Shown here: positions 55,201 through 63,012 of the stretch, one piece after another
Layout of the letters: each line of letters opens with the position of its first letter
Numbering within the stretch: position 1 is the stretch's first letter
Assembly (NCBI GenBank): GCA_039989475.1
Contig: JBDXHU010000002.1
Location: forward strand, 918,983 to 982,982
Reading direction: 5' to 3'
Length of the DNA stretch: 64,000 nt
Source of the DNA: JBDXHU01 sp039989475
GTDB lineage: Bacteria > Pseudomonadota > Gammaproteobacteria > Pseudomonadales > Halieaceae
Translations under genes and position numbers: made by a program
Notes under the pieces: generated by a model
Told to the model about the DNA's origin: nothing
What the model saw: only the letters and a program-made list of their open reading frames with translations
Databases searched by the model: none

Positions 55201-55418
55201 TTGGCCTGATGCCAATCATGGCGGAGCGCTCCGTTGATGCCGAGTTCCTCAAGCCAGCAGTCTTGTCGTTGGCCTTTGGCGTATTGTTCGCCCTGTTCGT
55301 CACCCTGTTTATGGTACCGGCCCTGTACTGCGTCGGTGAAGATATCAAGCGCACGGTGCTGAATCTCAGGCTGCGCCTGTTCCCCAAAGCCGATCAAGAA
55401 GCCAGTTCCACACCCTGA
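52296..55418 (+). CDS. RND efflux transporter permease
   Basis: 1040 residues in the two-fold repeated layout of HAE1-type pumps. Membrane helix 1 at about 12-30 and the proton-relay helix 4 with FLLVLGIVVDDAIVVGESIH (two Asp); a related helix in the second half reads IGAAAGVVVNDNLVLVDYIS. Large periplasmic loops lie at about 40-330 and 560-860. Start is GTG, 2 bp after the adaptor stop. Exports a hydrophobic compound by proton antiport. Confidence 0.92.
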   Translation: MRRLIAWWVYNPVAANLLMVGILLAGYLGFMTMEREAFPFFKPNQVEIEITWPGAAPQEVEEQIILRIEQALKEVDNVYRVYATASENFASIDVLTYAGVDVNNFLDDVKNAVDSVTSLPRDVENIQVRRTVYRDEMARIAVHSEQLSERQLVRLADDLRDELARLPFISIVELFGARQEEVAIELSEQAMRRYGLSFDEVATAVRSSSINLSSGQVRTDTGDVRLRARNLADSEQDFGDIVVRQSPDSGIVRLRDVATIIDGFEDEQILATLNGEPAVLLQIMTTEYMQVVKSSDTMKAWLEERRATLPEGVSLTLWGDSADIYRGTMSTIMQSAYIGLLLVFLVLILSLRPQVALWVTAGIAVAFLGTFSLLPANDVSLSVMSTFAFLLVLGIVVDDAIVVGESIHHHSHTEGGGPESAVEGAFAVSKPVIFAVLTTVIAFAPWFFVSLAQAQITRQLSVVITVALFISIVEAFLILPAHLRHLQPRKKLGRLMQRQKNLEEGIVNFANTTYRRYLTAALEQRYLTVSIFIACLVISVGIFSSGWVKFAFAPEVQGTQVYLQAQLPTGTPYNRSLEILQQFQLAQRQLIKEVDARAAEGGSGELIHGWYTRARRDSVLAIIELVPPEQRDMTGKETATRLRDLVGDVPDADEIKISYTIDQDTPGVSYVLRHRDRETLLTASKELKAQLQAYDGTYFVRDNLQGQTDELHMSLLPGAEKLGLTLADVSRQVRQAYYGEEVQRLPRENGDVKVMVKYPRSDRESLDSLRDFRVRTADGREVPLLSIVEVELAVGLRRIQRRDGERMVQISADLSTELMSDISSDMNDNFLPDFKERYAGLVVLKAGQAENEEFFLDEITSLYTIALFVMYALIAVAFRSYWLPLLIMTAIPFGFMGAIYGHLLFGVSMAMFSYFGIGAAAGVVVNDNLVLVDYISRRRARGESVMQAVQEAGVYRFRPILLTTVTTFIGLMPIMAERSVDAEFLKPAVLSLAFGVLFALFVTLFMVPALYCVGEDIKRTVLNLRLRLFPKADQEASSTP

Positions 55419-55467
55419 TACAAGAGAGACTGGCGAGCGACACGCCAGCACGCTAATATCCCTTGCC

Positions 55468-55839
55468 ATGAGCCCAGGCAAGACCGACACACGCACTCCC
55501 TCCCCGCCCTACGGCTACTCCCGCGAGTGCCATTACCCGCTGGAACAACAGATACGCATTGTCGCCGAATTTTATGTGCACAATATCCGTCCCAGCCGCA
55601 TCGCCTATCGCATGGGCATCGACATCGACCTTGTTGAGCAATTGATCGCCGGCGAGGTACACCAGCAGACCTTTGAACAGATGGTGTCCTATTACCGCAA
55701 GTCCCGTCGCAAGCAGCGACTGCGAGACACACAGGCACTGACCGGCAGCGCCCGGGTCGAACAGCAGGCGCGCATAGAAGCCGAATTCAAGCACGCACAA
55801 TCCATGGAACAGACACTGGAGCAGCAAAATAATGGCTGA
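55468..55839 (+). CDS. Small unknown protein with a putative helix-turn-helix
   Basis: 123 residues; the middle has RIAYRMGIDIDLVEQLIAGE, which looks like a helix-turn-helix unit, followed by a charged helical tail rich in Arg, Lys and Gln (SYYRKSRRKQRLRDTQAL) that may form a coiled coil. I do not recognise the family. It lies after the RND pump and overlaps the SMP-30 gene by 8 bp, so it is likely translated with it. A DNA-binding role is only a guess. Confidence 0.6.
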   Translation: MSPGKTDTRTPSPPYGYSRECHYPLEQQIRIVAEFYVHNIRPSRIAYRMGIDIDLVEQLIAGEVHQQTFEQMVSYYRKSRRKQRLRDTQALTGSARVEQQARIEAEFKHAQSMEQTLEQQNNG

Positions 55840-56701
55840 TACCACAACCCTGATTGACGGTTTGTATTTTGGCGAGGGACCTCGCTGGCACGAGGGTCGG
55901 CTCTGGTTTTCCGATTTTTATGACCACGCCGTGAAATCCGTTGATGTGGACGGCGACCTGCGCATCGAGCTAGAGCTCGATGACCAGCCCTCAGGGCTGG
56001 GCTGGCTGCCCGACGGCTCTCTGCTGGTCGTGGCCATGAAGGCGCGCAAACTAATGCGCCACGCGGATAATCAATTAACCGTGTATGCCGACCTCAATGA
56101 ACTGACTGCCCACCTGTGCAACGACATGGTCGTGGATGGCAAGGGACGCGCCTGGGTTGGCAACTTCGGCTTCGACCTGGATACGGAGCTGCAAGCACGC
56201 GGCACCGATGTGCTGCTCGATCACCCCACCACCAACCTGGTGCGGGTCGATACCAATGGCAGTGTGCACCTGGCGGCGCCGGTGATGCATTTCCCCAATG
56301 GTATGGTCGTCACGCCTGACGGCGGCACCCTCATCGTGGCCGAGACCCTGGGGGGCTGTCTCACCGCCTTTGATATTGGCGCTGATGGCACACTCAGCAA
56401 TCGACGGCTGTGGGCGCAACTGGAAGGTGTCGCGCCCGACGGCATCTGCCTCAATAGCGAGCAGCAGGTCTGGGTTGCCAATGCCCTGGGGGCGGAGGTG
56501 CTCTGTGTGGCCGAGGGCGGACAGATCGTGCAACGGGTCGAAACCAGCCAATTCTGCTATGCCTGCATGCTGGGCGGCGACGCGGGTAACACCCTGTTCG
56601 CGGTGACGGCTGCCAGCTCGGATCACAGTGAGGCTGGAGCGAAGCGCAGCGGCAAAATTGAAACCGTGCTGGTCAGCTCCGCCGGCGTCGGCTGGCCATA
56701 A
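55832..56701 (+). CDS. SMP-30/gluconolactonase/LRE-like family protein
   Basis: 289 residues of six-bladed beta-propeller. Metal ligand Glu in LYFGEGPRWHEGRLWFSDF (about 13), Asn in HLCNDMVVDGKGRAWVGNFG (about 98), Asn-Gly in HFPNGMVVTPDGGTLIVAET (about 150) and Asp in GVAPDGICLNSEQ (about 200). Hydrolyses lactones in many relatives. Overlaps the upstream small gene by 8 bp and the convergent cupredoxin gene by 29 bp. Confidence 0.88.
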   Translation: MADTTTLIDGLYFGEGPRWHEGRLWFSDFYDHAVKSVDVDGDLRIELELDDQPSGLGWLPDGSLLVVAMKARKLMRHADNQLTVYADLNELTAHLCNDMVVDGKGRAWVGNFGFDLDTELQARGTDVLLDHPTTNLVRVDTNGSVHLAAPVMHFPNGMVVTPDGGTLIVAETLGGCLTAFDIGADGTLSNRRLWAQLEGVAPDGICLNSEQQVWVANALGAEVLCVAEGGQIVQRVETSQFCYACMLGGDAGNTLFAVTAASSDHSEAGAKRSGKIETVLVSSAGVGWP

Positions 56702-57263
56702 ACCAGGCGGCGCCGCAGCCCGCGGCAATACCGAGCAGAGCCCACAGACCCAGCCAGCGATAGCTGTCGGCGGGCAGGTAACTGTCGCGCTCAAAGGCAT
56801 CACTCACCCCCTTTACGCTCCACAGGTCGCCACTGCCGCGACCCACCACCAACTGGCCCTTCATACCCTTTTCCATGTGCTGGGCCATATCGCAGTGCAA
56901 CAAATAGGTTTTGTCGTCTCCCGGCACGATAAAGGTGCCAGTCATGGTGGCGCCACCGTTGGCCTCGATATGAAACATGCCACCCGGGTACAGATAGCGG
57001 GGCAGGCCGTGCACCATCCATTGGTGTCGTACCTCATCGCGATTGGTGAAGGTCACGGTCAGGCGGCTACAGGGCTCCACGATCAACTCGTGATCGCTCA
57101 TGCCAAATATGGCGCCGGGGGCATCGGCGGCGTAATCCATGCCGGCTTCCACCTGGAATTCGTAATCTCGACTGATGGCCTCGCAACCCCGGGGCAGAAT
57201 ATCGCTGTTGGCGTTCATCACCATGCCGGCGTCATTCATCACCATGGCCAGCAGCAGCCACAT
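56673..57263 (-). CDS. Cupredoxin with C-terminal membrane anchor
   Basis: Type 1 copper site: first His in EVRHQWMVHGLPRYLYPGGM and Cys-His-Met in LLHCDMAQHMEKGMKG, spaced C-x4-H-x4-M as in plastocyanins and azurins. A signal-like start (MWLLLAMVMN) and a C-terminal helix (WLGLWALLGIAAGCGAAWFM) followed by RRRR place the domain on the periplasmic side. ATG is chosen; a TTG two codons earlier overlaps the multicopper oxidase stop. Last of three genes; likely passes electrons to or from the oxidase. Confidence 0.83.
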   Translation of the reverse strand: MWLLLAMVMNDAGMVMNANSDILPRGCEAISRDYEFQVEAGMDYAADAPGAIFGMSDHELIVEPCSRLTVTFTNRDEVRHQWMVHGLPRYLYPGGMFHIEANGGATMTGTFIVPGDDKTYLLHCDMAQHMEKGMKGQLVVGRGSGDLWSVKGVSDAFERDSYLPADSYRWLGLWALLGIAAGCGAAWFMASRRRRS

Positions 57264-57265
57264 AC

Positions 57266-58948
57266 TCAACGCCTGCCCGACACGGCGCGGATGCTGAGGC
57301 CTAGCAGCAGGCCCAGCGCCACCGCCAACACCAACAGTCGTAGCAGCAGCCAGTCATCGCGGCCGGGGTCACTGAACAAGTCCGGCGCGTAGGACTGCCA
57401 CACCGGCACTTCCTTGCGGTAGTAGGCCTCGCTGAAATAGGGCTCCAGGCTGACACCCTGGGTGCGTGGCCAGCCCTCCTCGTCCAGGTATTGCTCATAC
57501 ACAATAGCGCTGATGTTGCCACCGGGACCGATGCCGTCATTAGTGGTGCCGCGGTTCTGGTGATCGTGGAACAGCCAGATGCCCGGACTGTAGGCGTGCA
57601 GGCCATCATTACCGGTGCGCAAATCAAGCTCCGCTCGCTGCGAGGTCGCCAACCACACAACGTCCCGGGCAAATTGCGCCGGGCTGGGTATGCCATTGCC
57701 ATCGGCGTGGGTCACCACGAATTTGTGGCCATGGGTGTGCAGGGCAATACCCTTGGCACCGCCGTTTACCACCCGCAACTTGATGCGCTCGTCCTCTCCC
57801 GCCACCACCAGCGATTCGCGGAAAGTGTAGGGAAAGCTGCGCCCATTGAGGGTGAAGTAATCCTGGCTGGAATCGGTGATGTCATATTCCCGGTGCATGG
57901 AGCGGGTAATCAGGCGCGGATCGCTGTGCTGCTGGATGCGCTCGCCGAGTTGCTGATCCAGATCCAGGTAATGCAGGTCATATTCCTGGTCGTACTGTTC
58001 ACGCACGGCCACCGCCGGTACGCGTACCTGGCCGGCACCGACATTCAAGGTTTGCAGCCAGTTGTCGGGACGATTCTCCTCGATCACAAACAGACCCTGT
58101 AAACCCATCATCACGTGTACATGAGGTTGAACATGGCAGTGGTAATACATGGTGCCGGGCTGGCGCGGTGTCAGCTCATAGCTGCGCGCCATGCCCGGCA
58201 TGACCGGCAATTCACTGGTCAGCGGCACCCCGTCATTACCCTGCCCGTCAACCGTGACGAAACCATGATCGGCGCCGTGCAGGTGCAGGGTGTGTGGCAT
58301 GTAATGGCTATTCTCCAGGGTGACGGTGACGCGGTCGCCCTGCTCCACCCGGATCGCTGGTGACGGCAGACGCAAATCAGAGCGCGCCCACACCGATTCA
58401 AAGTTCTCACGGGCCATACCCGCCAGCTTCGGCGCAAATACCCACAGGCCCGGCTTGATACCGGGAGCAATTGCGTACTGGGTCACCGGGTCGCGAGATT
58501 CCGCGGAACTGCCGTTCAATTCCGCCACTTCCAGGCGGATGTGAATTTCATCCGGATCGCCATCACCGTCCAGGTCGCGACCTTTCACAACCGCATCCGG
58601 GGTCAGGCCGCTCCGCATCAGGGTGTGATGGCCAACATTATTGGTGCCCCTGACGGAGGCGGCGATGGTGTAGGGGTTGTCGGCGACACAGGGTCGGGCT
58701 GCGGCGATGCTCACCCCGTCGATCACCTGCGCCTCGCGCCAGTCCCGGTTCTCATCCGGACAGAAGGCTTCCGACTGCAGTTGTCCCGGCGTCCTGGACT
58801 CGGGCAGCGCGCGATAACTGCTGGCGCCGAACCACTGGGTCAACTGCACCCGAAGTGCATAGGGGTACCACTGCGGCGGCCAGGCCAACAGCAGCAGGGC
58901 AATGGCCAAAAGCCACAACACTAGGCTACTACGAGGTCGGATCATCAT
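57266..58948 (-). CDS. Membrane-tethered multicopper oxidase
   Basis: 560 residues with N-terminal (LVLWLLAIALLLLAWPPQW) and C-terminal (LLVLAVALGLLLGLSIRAV) helices. The first about 190 residues are not cupredoxin but hold an EF-hand-like loop DLDGDGDPDEIH. First copper domain: HTLHLHGADHGF and YYHCHVQPHVHVMMGL, the latter a full type 1 site. Second: IALHTHGHKFVV and IWLFHDHQNRGTTN, where Asp replaces the usual Cys between the two His, so only type 2/3 ligands remain. GGAG stands 7 nt before the first ATG. Substrate unknown. Confidence 0.85.
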   Translation of the reverse strand: MMIRPRSSLVLWLLAIALLLLAWPPQWYPYALRVQLTQWFGASSYRALPESRTPGQLQSEAFCPDENRDWREAQVIDGVSIAAARPCVADNPYTIAASVRGTNNVGHHTLMRSGLTPDAVVKGRDLDGDGDPDEIHIRLEVAELNGSSAESRDPVTQYAIAPGIKPGLWVFAPKLAGMARENFESVWARSDLRLPSPAIRVEQGDRVTVTLENSHYMPHTLHLHGADHGFVTVDGQGNDGVPLTSELPVMPGMARSYELTPRQPGTMYYHCHVQPHVHVMMGLQGLFVIEENRPDNWLQTLNVGAGQVRVPAVAVREQYDQEYDLHYLDLDQQLGERIQQHSDPRLITRSMHREYDITDSSQDYFTLNGRSFPYTFRESLVVAGEDERIKLRVVNGGAKGIALHTHGHKFVVTHADGNGIPSPAQFARDVVWLATSQRAELDLRTGNDGLHAYSPGIWLFHDHQNRGTTNDGIGPGGNISAIVYEQYLDEEGWPRTQGVSLEPYFSEAYYRKEVPVWQSYAPDLFSDPGRDDWLLLRLLVLAVALGLLLGLSIRAVSGRR

Positions 58949-59525
58949 TACCCTGCTCCGGCTGGTTGAGGCGGCGACGGCGCTGCCAGTAGCTCAGTGC
59001 AGCCACACTGATAGCCGCTGCCAACAACCAGGGGGCCCAGTCAATGCGACCGACCTGGAAGGGGAACACCGCGTAATAGTGTTTGTCCTTGCTGGAATGC
59101 GGCGCGCTGATCACGCCGATGTAGCCGCCTGGCTCGATGAAGCTGGCTTCCACGCTGAGTCGATTTTCCGGGCGCACTATCGGTGGCTGGTAGAACACCG
59201 TGCGGGCATCGATGTCTTCAATCTGGCGCACGTTATCCCAGCGGGTAAATATGCCCCAGTTCTCCACATCGCGAATGATGCGAAACTCGACGGGCACGTC
59301 CTTGAGGCTGCCGTGCAGATAGTCGAGCACAAACAGCGTGTTGCCGGTGTCCGGCAGGTCCTCACAGAATTCCTCATTGCCGCGGCTGTCGGGCTGGTAA
59401 ATGGTGAAATGAGCGGTGTAGATACCGATCTCAATGAAACAACTACCCGGCTCGCCAACCACCGCGCCCGCGGCGAATCCGCGTTGCGCCAGCAACACCA
59501 GGGCGAGGATTGTGATCAGTCTCAT
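58929..59525 (-). CDS. Exported protein of unknown function with C-terminal anchor
   Basis: Signal peptide MRLITILALVLLAQRGFAAG, a periplasmic domain of about 150 residues with two Cys (GEPGSCFIEIG, EEFCEDLPDTG) that could form a disulfide, then a helix (APWLLAAAISVAALSYW) and RRRR. Beta-strand pattern suggests an Ig-like or copper-chaperone-like domain but no metal motif is evident. GGAG is 6 nt before the ATG. It overlaps the multicopper oxidase gene by 20 bp and opens the operon. Confidence 0.68.
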   Translation of the reverse strand: MRLITILALVLLAQRGFAAGAVVGEPGSCFIEIGIYTAHFTIYQPDSRGNEEFCEDLPDTGNTLFVLDYLHGSLKDVPVEFRIIRDVENWGIFTRWDNVRQIEDIDARTVFYQPPIVRPENRLSVEASFIEPGGYIGVISAPHSSKDKHYYAVFPFQVGRIDWAPWLLAAAISVAALSYWQRRRRLNQPEQGNDDPTS

Positions 59526-59627
59526 TACCAACTCCAGCAGGTCGCCTCTACTCTAACAAATACAGGTCTGACAAACACAGCCACAAACTGGCAAAATCAC
59601 CCTTCACCGCTACCGGAGTCCAACCTT

Positions 59628-60368
59628 ATGATTGATCTGCATTACTGGCCCACCCCCAACGGCAAGAAGCTGACCATATTGCTGGAAGAAGCCAGCATCG
59701 ACTACCAGGTGATTTACTGCAATATAGGCATGGGCGATCAGTTTGCGGATGACTTCCTGCACATCAGCCCCAACAATCGCATGCCGGCCATTGTCGATCA
59801 GCAAGCCGCCACTGACGGCAAGCCTCTGGCGATCTTCGAATCCGGCGCCTGCATGATGTACCTGGCGGAAAAGTACGGCCAGTTTGGCGGCGCTGACGAG
59901 CGCGAGAAGTGGGAGGTGTACCAGTGGCTGATGTGGCAGATGGCCAACCAGGGGCCGAAGATGGGAGAGCGCGGCCACTTTCGCCGACTCAAGGATTCAG
60001 AGGGCGACCAGAGCTATGCCCTAACTCGCTTCACTGACGAAACCCACCGCCTTTACGGGGTGATGAACAATCGACTCTATGACCGCCGATACCTGGCTGG
60101 CGACAACTACAGCATCGCCGACATGGCCTGCTATCCCTGGGCCACATACTGGGAGGCCCAGGACATCGACCTGGACGAGTTCAAATACGTCAAACGCTGG
60201 TACGAAGAGCTCAGCGAGCGACCCGCGGTGCAGCGCGGCATGGCGGTGGGTGAAGAGCAGGGCCAGGATTACTCGAAACTGAGCGACGAGGAGATAGCGC
60301 GCCTCAAAGCCATGCTCTACAACCAGCGCGCCCGCCCCGCACCCGCCTCCGGCGGTATCGACCCCTGA
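59628..60368 (+). CDS. yfcG: YfcG-type glutathione transferase/disulfide oxidoreductase
   Basis: Starts MIDLHYWPTPNGKKLTILLE, as E. coli YfcG does, with the Thr/Asn-Gly active-site residues of the Nu class; then ISPNNRMPAIVDQQAATDGK, FESGACMMYLAEKYGQ and RRYLAGDNYSIADMACYPWA. GGAG precedes the ATG by 9 nt, and a longer upstream frame is not used. At 246 residues it is about 30 longer than YfcG; the extra tail (ARPAPASGGIDP) ends in a stop codon that is the first three bases of repeat array 2. Paralogue of the yghU gene at 25-26 kb. Confidence 0.88.
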   Translation: MIDLHYWPTPNGKKLTILLEEASIDYQVIYCNIGMGDQFADDFLHISPNNRMPAIVDQQAATDGKPLAIFESGACMMYLAEKYGQFGGADEREKWEVYQWLMWQMANQGPKMGERGHFRRLKDSEGDQSYALTRFTDETHRLYGVMNNRLYDRRYLAGDNYSIADMACYPWATYWEAQDIDLDEFKYVKRWYEELSERPAVQRGMAVGEEQGQDYSKLSDEEIARLKAMLYNQRARPAPASGGIDP

Positions 60369-60468
60369 CCCCAGTGGGGTCAGACCCCATTTACCTCCGA
60401 CCCCATTTACCTCCGACCCCATTCACCTCCGACCCCATTTACCTCCGACCCCAGCGGGGTCAGACCCC
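60366..60468. repeat. Repeat array 2: composite 16-bp modules
   Basis: Opens with TGACCCC paired to GGGGTCA, then modules in the order B (60373-60388, AGTGGGGTCAGACCCC), A, A, A', A, B' (60453-60468, AGCGGGGTCAGACCCC), where A is ATTTACCTCCGACCCC and A' has C for the fourth T. So four A units are flanked by two B units. The first three bases are the stop codon of the preceding GST gene, and the next gene starts 22 bp later. The central base of the palindrome is A here and T in arrays 1 and 3. Confidence 0.93.
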
Positions 60469-60490
60469 AACAAGCGAGAAGGACGATGAC

Positions 60491-61633
60491 ATGAGTGACG
60501 CAATAAGCCCCTTTGAAGTAAATATCCCCCAGTCTGAGCTGGACGACCTGCACGCCAGGCTGGCCAACACGCGTTGGCCGGAGCAAGAGCTTGTCGAGGA
60601 CTGGAACCAGGGCATGCCGCTGGCCTATACCCGGGAACTGGCGGAATACTGGGCCAATGACTACGACTGGCGGCGCTGGGAGCGCACCCTCAACAGCTGG
60701 CCCCAGTTCATCACCAACATCGACGGTATCGACATCCACTTCCTGCACATAAAAAGCCCCCATGAAAACGCCCTGCCCATGGTAATGACCCACGGCTGGC
60801 CCGGCTCTATCGTGGAGTTTCACAAAACTATCGAGCCGCTCACCAACCCCGAAGATCCCGCTGACGCCTTCCACCTGGTCATTCCCAGCATTCCCGGCTA
60901 CGGCTTTTCCGGCAAACCGAACACGACCGGGACCGGCGCCGAACAGGTGGGCCGCATGTGGGGCAAGCTGATGGCCCGGCTCGGCTATGACAGCTATGTC
61001 GCACAGGGCGGCGATTGGGGTGCGCTGATCACCCAGTGCATGGGTCAAACCGAGACTAAACACTGCGCCGGCATCCACGTCACCATGCCTGTCTGTCCTC
61101 CGGATGAGGACAGCCTTGCAGATCTGACCGAGTTTGAAGCCGCAGCACTGGTGGGAATCGATGAGTACAGCAAATGGGACTCGGGCTATTCCAAGCAGCA
61201 GAGCACCCGCCCCCAGACACTGGGCTATGGCCTGGCGGATTCACCCGTCGGCCAGATGGCCTGGGTGGTGGAAAAGTTCTGGAGCTGGATGGACTGTGGC
61301 GAGGGCGCCGATCAACACCCGGAAAACATCCTCAGCAAAGACGAACTTTTGGACAACGTGATGATGTACTGGATTACCAATTCCGCCGCATCCTCGGCGC
61401 GCCTGTACTGGGAAAGCTTCAACAATCCCAACCTCGACCCCATCGACATGCCAGTGGGGGCCTCAATCTATCCCAAGGAGATTTTCCGCTCCAGTCGGCG
61501 CTGGGCTGAGAAGCGCTTCAGCAACATAATTCACTGGAACATCATGGAACAGGGCGGCCACTTTGCCGCCCTGGAACAACCACAAAGCTTCGTCAGTGAG
61601 GTGCGGACCTGCTTTAGCCAACTGCGCCAGTGA
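60491..61633 (+). CDS. Epoxide hydrolase family protein
   Basis: N-terminal EHN domain (about 5-110: SPFEVNIPQSELDDLHARLA) and an alpha/beta hydrolase core. Oxyanion HGWPGS (about 105), nucleophile Asp in VAQGGDWGALITQ (about 170) and final His in EQGGHFAALEQPQ. Opens epoxides to diols. AAGGA lies about 8 nt before the ATG; the frame is open upstream through repeat array 2, but that part is repeat sequence and not translated in my view. Likely co-directional with the GST gene before it. Confidence 0.88.
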   Translation: MSDAISPFEVNIPQSELDDLHARLANTRWPEQELVEDWNQGMPLAYTRELAEYWANDYDWRRWERTLNSWPQFITNIDGIDIHFLHIKSPHENALPMVMTHGWPGSIVEFHKTIEPLTNPEDPADAFHLVIPSIPGYGFSGKPNTTGTGAEQVGRMWGKLMARLGYDSYVAQGGDWGALITQCMGQTETKHCAGIHVTMPVCPPDEDSLADLTEFEAAALVGIDEYSKWDSGYSKQQSTRPQTLGYGLADSPVGQMAWVVEKFWSWMDCGEGADQHPENILSKDELLDNVMMYWITNSAASSARLYWESFNNPNLDPIDMPVGASIYPKEIFRSSRRWAEKRFSNIIHWNIMEQGGHFAALEQPQSFVSEVRTCFSQLRQ

Positions 61634-61715
61634 CTACACATTACATAGTGCGAGAATTGCCAGCCCGACGTTTATCGCCTAGAGTTACTCAGGCTGCAAG
61701 AAATAAAACCATAAA

Positions 61716-61745
61716 CTGTCGGCAAAGAACCGGCAGGATGTTTTT
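61716..61745 (+). terminator. Possible intrinsic terminator after the epoxide hydrolase
   Basis: A stem of CTGTCGG/CCGGCAG (one G-T pair) with a 7-nt loop is followed after four bases by TTTTT. The gap before the T-run weakens it. It falls in the 133-bp space before a small membrane-protein gene and would separate the two transcripts. Confidence 0.35.
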
Positions 61746-61766
61746 CGGGCCAGGGGTTGAGCAAAC

Positions 61767-62303
61767 ATGCCAACGCTAAAGGAACTCGCCAAGCAAGAGT
61801 TCGTCAAGGATGTGGTCGCGATGAGTATTTTCGGCATCGTGGCAGCGGCGATTTTTATTGGCATACAGTCTTACTACAGCGACTCCGAGCACAGGCAGAT
61901 GGAGCGCGAGGCCGCCTTTAGCCTGGAAATCCAGTTTATGACCGGTGGCGCCAGCCGCATCAAGGACAACTTCGCCCGCTACGTGGCCGAGGTCTCTGAG
62001 GTCATCACCCAGGGCACCCCGCCGGATCGCAGCACCCGCAAGATCATGCTGGCCTCCGCCTCTATCATCAAAACAGAAATTGCCATCCTTTCGGAATACG
62101 ACCTCAAACTCAAAGTGCGCGGCGATGTCTTCGCCAAGCACCTCGATGGGCTCAGTGACAATATTCACACCTACTCTCGCGGCGAAGTCGTGCAGTACCG
62201 TGAGCAGTTGCTGCAGCTAAAAGAAGACTACCAGGCCTACATACTCAAACTGAATTCGGTTGCCAAGAAGCATCTTTCGGTGGGCCACCGGGATTATAAT
62301 TAG
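61767..62303 (+). CDS. Small membrane protein of unknown function
   Basis: 178 residues: one N-terminal helix (about 14-34: DVVAMSIFGIVAAAIFIGIQ) and a helical soluble part (about 40-178), rich in Lys, Glu and Arg, that looks like a coiled-coil bundle (for example EAAFSLEIQFMTGGASRIKD). No family recognised. Could be a membrane-tethered structural or sensor protein. Placed between the epoxide hydrolase and the thioesterase. Confidence 0.6.
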   Translation: MPTLKELAKQEFVKDVVAMSIFGIVAAAIFIGIQSYYSDSEHRQMEREAAFSLEIQFMTGGASRIKDNFARYVAEVSEVITQGTPPDRSTRKIMLASASIIKTEIAILSEYDLKLKVRGDVFAKHLDGLSDNIHTYSRGEVVQYREQLLQLKEDYQAYILKLNSVAKKHLSVGHRDYN

Positions 62304-62331
62304 GCCTGACTCCAGCCGCACGGAACCCCGC

Positions 62332-63012
62332 ATGACCGAGACTATCTTCAATCCCTTCGAGTCGGAGGAGATTAGCCCGCCCTATTCCGAACACTGGCAG
62401 GCCAAGCGCCGCATGGCCCAGGCCCTGCGTGAACTGACCGAAGTACTGGTGACCTCGACGCCCTCGGTAGAGGATATGAACGAAATTGCCGAGCGACTGG
62501 AACTACAGGCACGCCAGTTTGCCAAGGAGCCACGCCTTTACGGCCAAATGGCCTTCCAGGCCGACGGCAACCACGGTAAACGCGGTGAGGTGAATCACGA
62601 ACTCAATGCCCTGGCCGGTTGGAGCAATCCATTAGCGCCGGGTCTCAATATGTGGTTCGATGGGGAGCGCGCCTTCGGCACGGTGACCTGCGGCTGGGCC
62701 TACGAGGGGCCGCCACAACATATTCACGGCGGTTTCGTCGCCGCCATCTTTGACCAGTTCATGGGCATGGCGCAGATGATGGGGAAACAACCCGGTATGA
62801 CCGGCCGCCTGATCACACGCTACCACCGCCCCACGCCACTCAATGTCGAGTTAACGCTGGAAGCCTGGCTGGAGAAAGTAGAGGGGCGCAAGACGCTGAT
62901 GCGGTCAGAAATGCGCAACGGTGATGTCGTCACCGCCAGCTGCGAGGCCTTGTTTATCCGCCCCAAGGGCGGTTTGGGCTTACGTGATATGGATGCGCGG
63001 GCTGAGACCTAG
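62332..63012 (+). CDS. PaaI-like hotdog-fold thioesterase
   Basis: 226 residues. The hotdog fold is in the C-terminal half, with EGPPQHIHGGFVAAIFDQFM (about 130) as the active-site helix HGGxxAA, and RYHRPTPLNVELTLEAWL as strand. The N-terminal about 90 residues are a helical extension. It would release CoA from short or aromatic acyl-CoA, in line with the two CoA ligases in the window. I start at ATG of MTETIFNPF. Overlaps the convergent RecB-like gene by 4 bp. Confidence 0.83.
   Translation: MTETIFNPFESEEISPPYSEHWQAKRRMAQALRELTEVLVTSTPSVEDMNEIAERLELQARQFAKEPRLYGQMAFQADGNHGKRGEVNHELNALAGWSNPLAPGLNMWFDGERAFGTVTCGWAYEGPPQHIHGGFVAAIFDQFMGMAQMMGKQPGMTGRLITRYHRPTPLNVELTLEAWLEKVEGRKTLMRSEMRNGDVVTASCEALFIRPKGGLGLRDMDARAET

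Noticed and set aside
58902..59627. Longer start for the YfcG-type GST
   Set aside because: The extra frame lies antisense to the unknown exported protein gene and is not GST-like.
60374..60490. N-terminal extension of the epoxide hydrolase through repeat array 2
   Set aside because: The extension only translates the repeat; a proper ribosome site stands before the later ATG.
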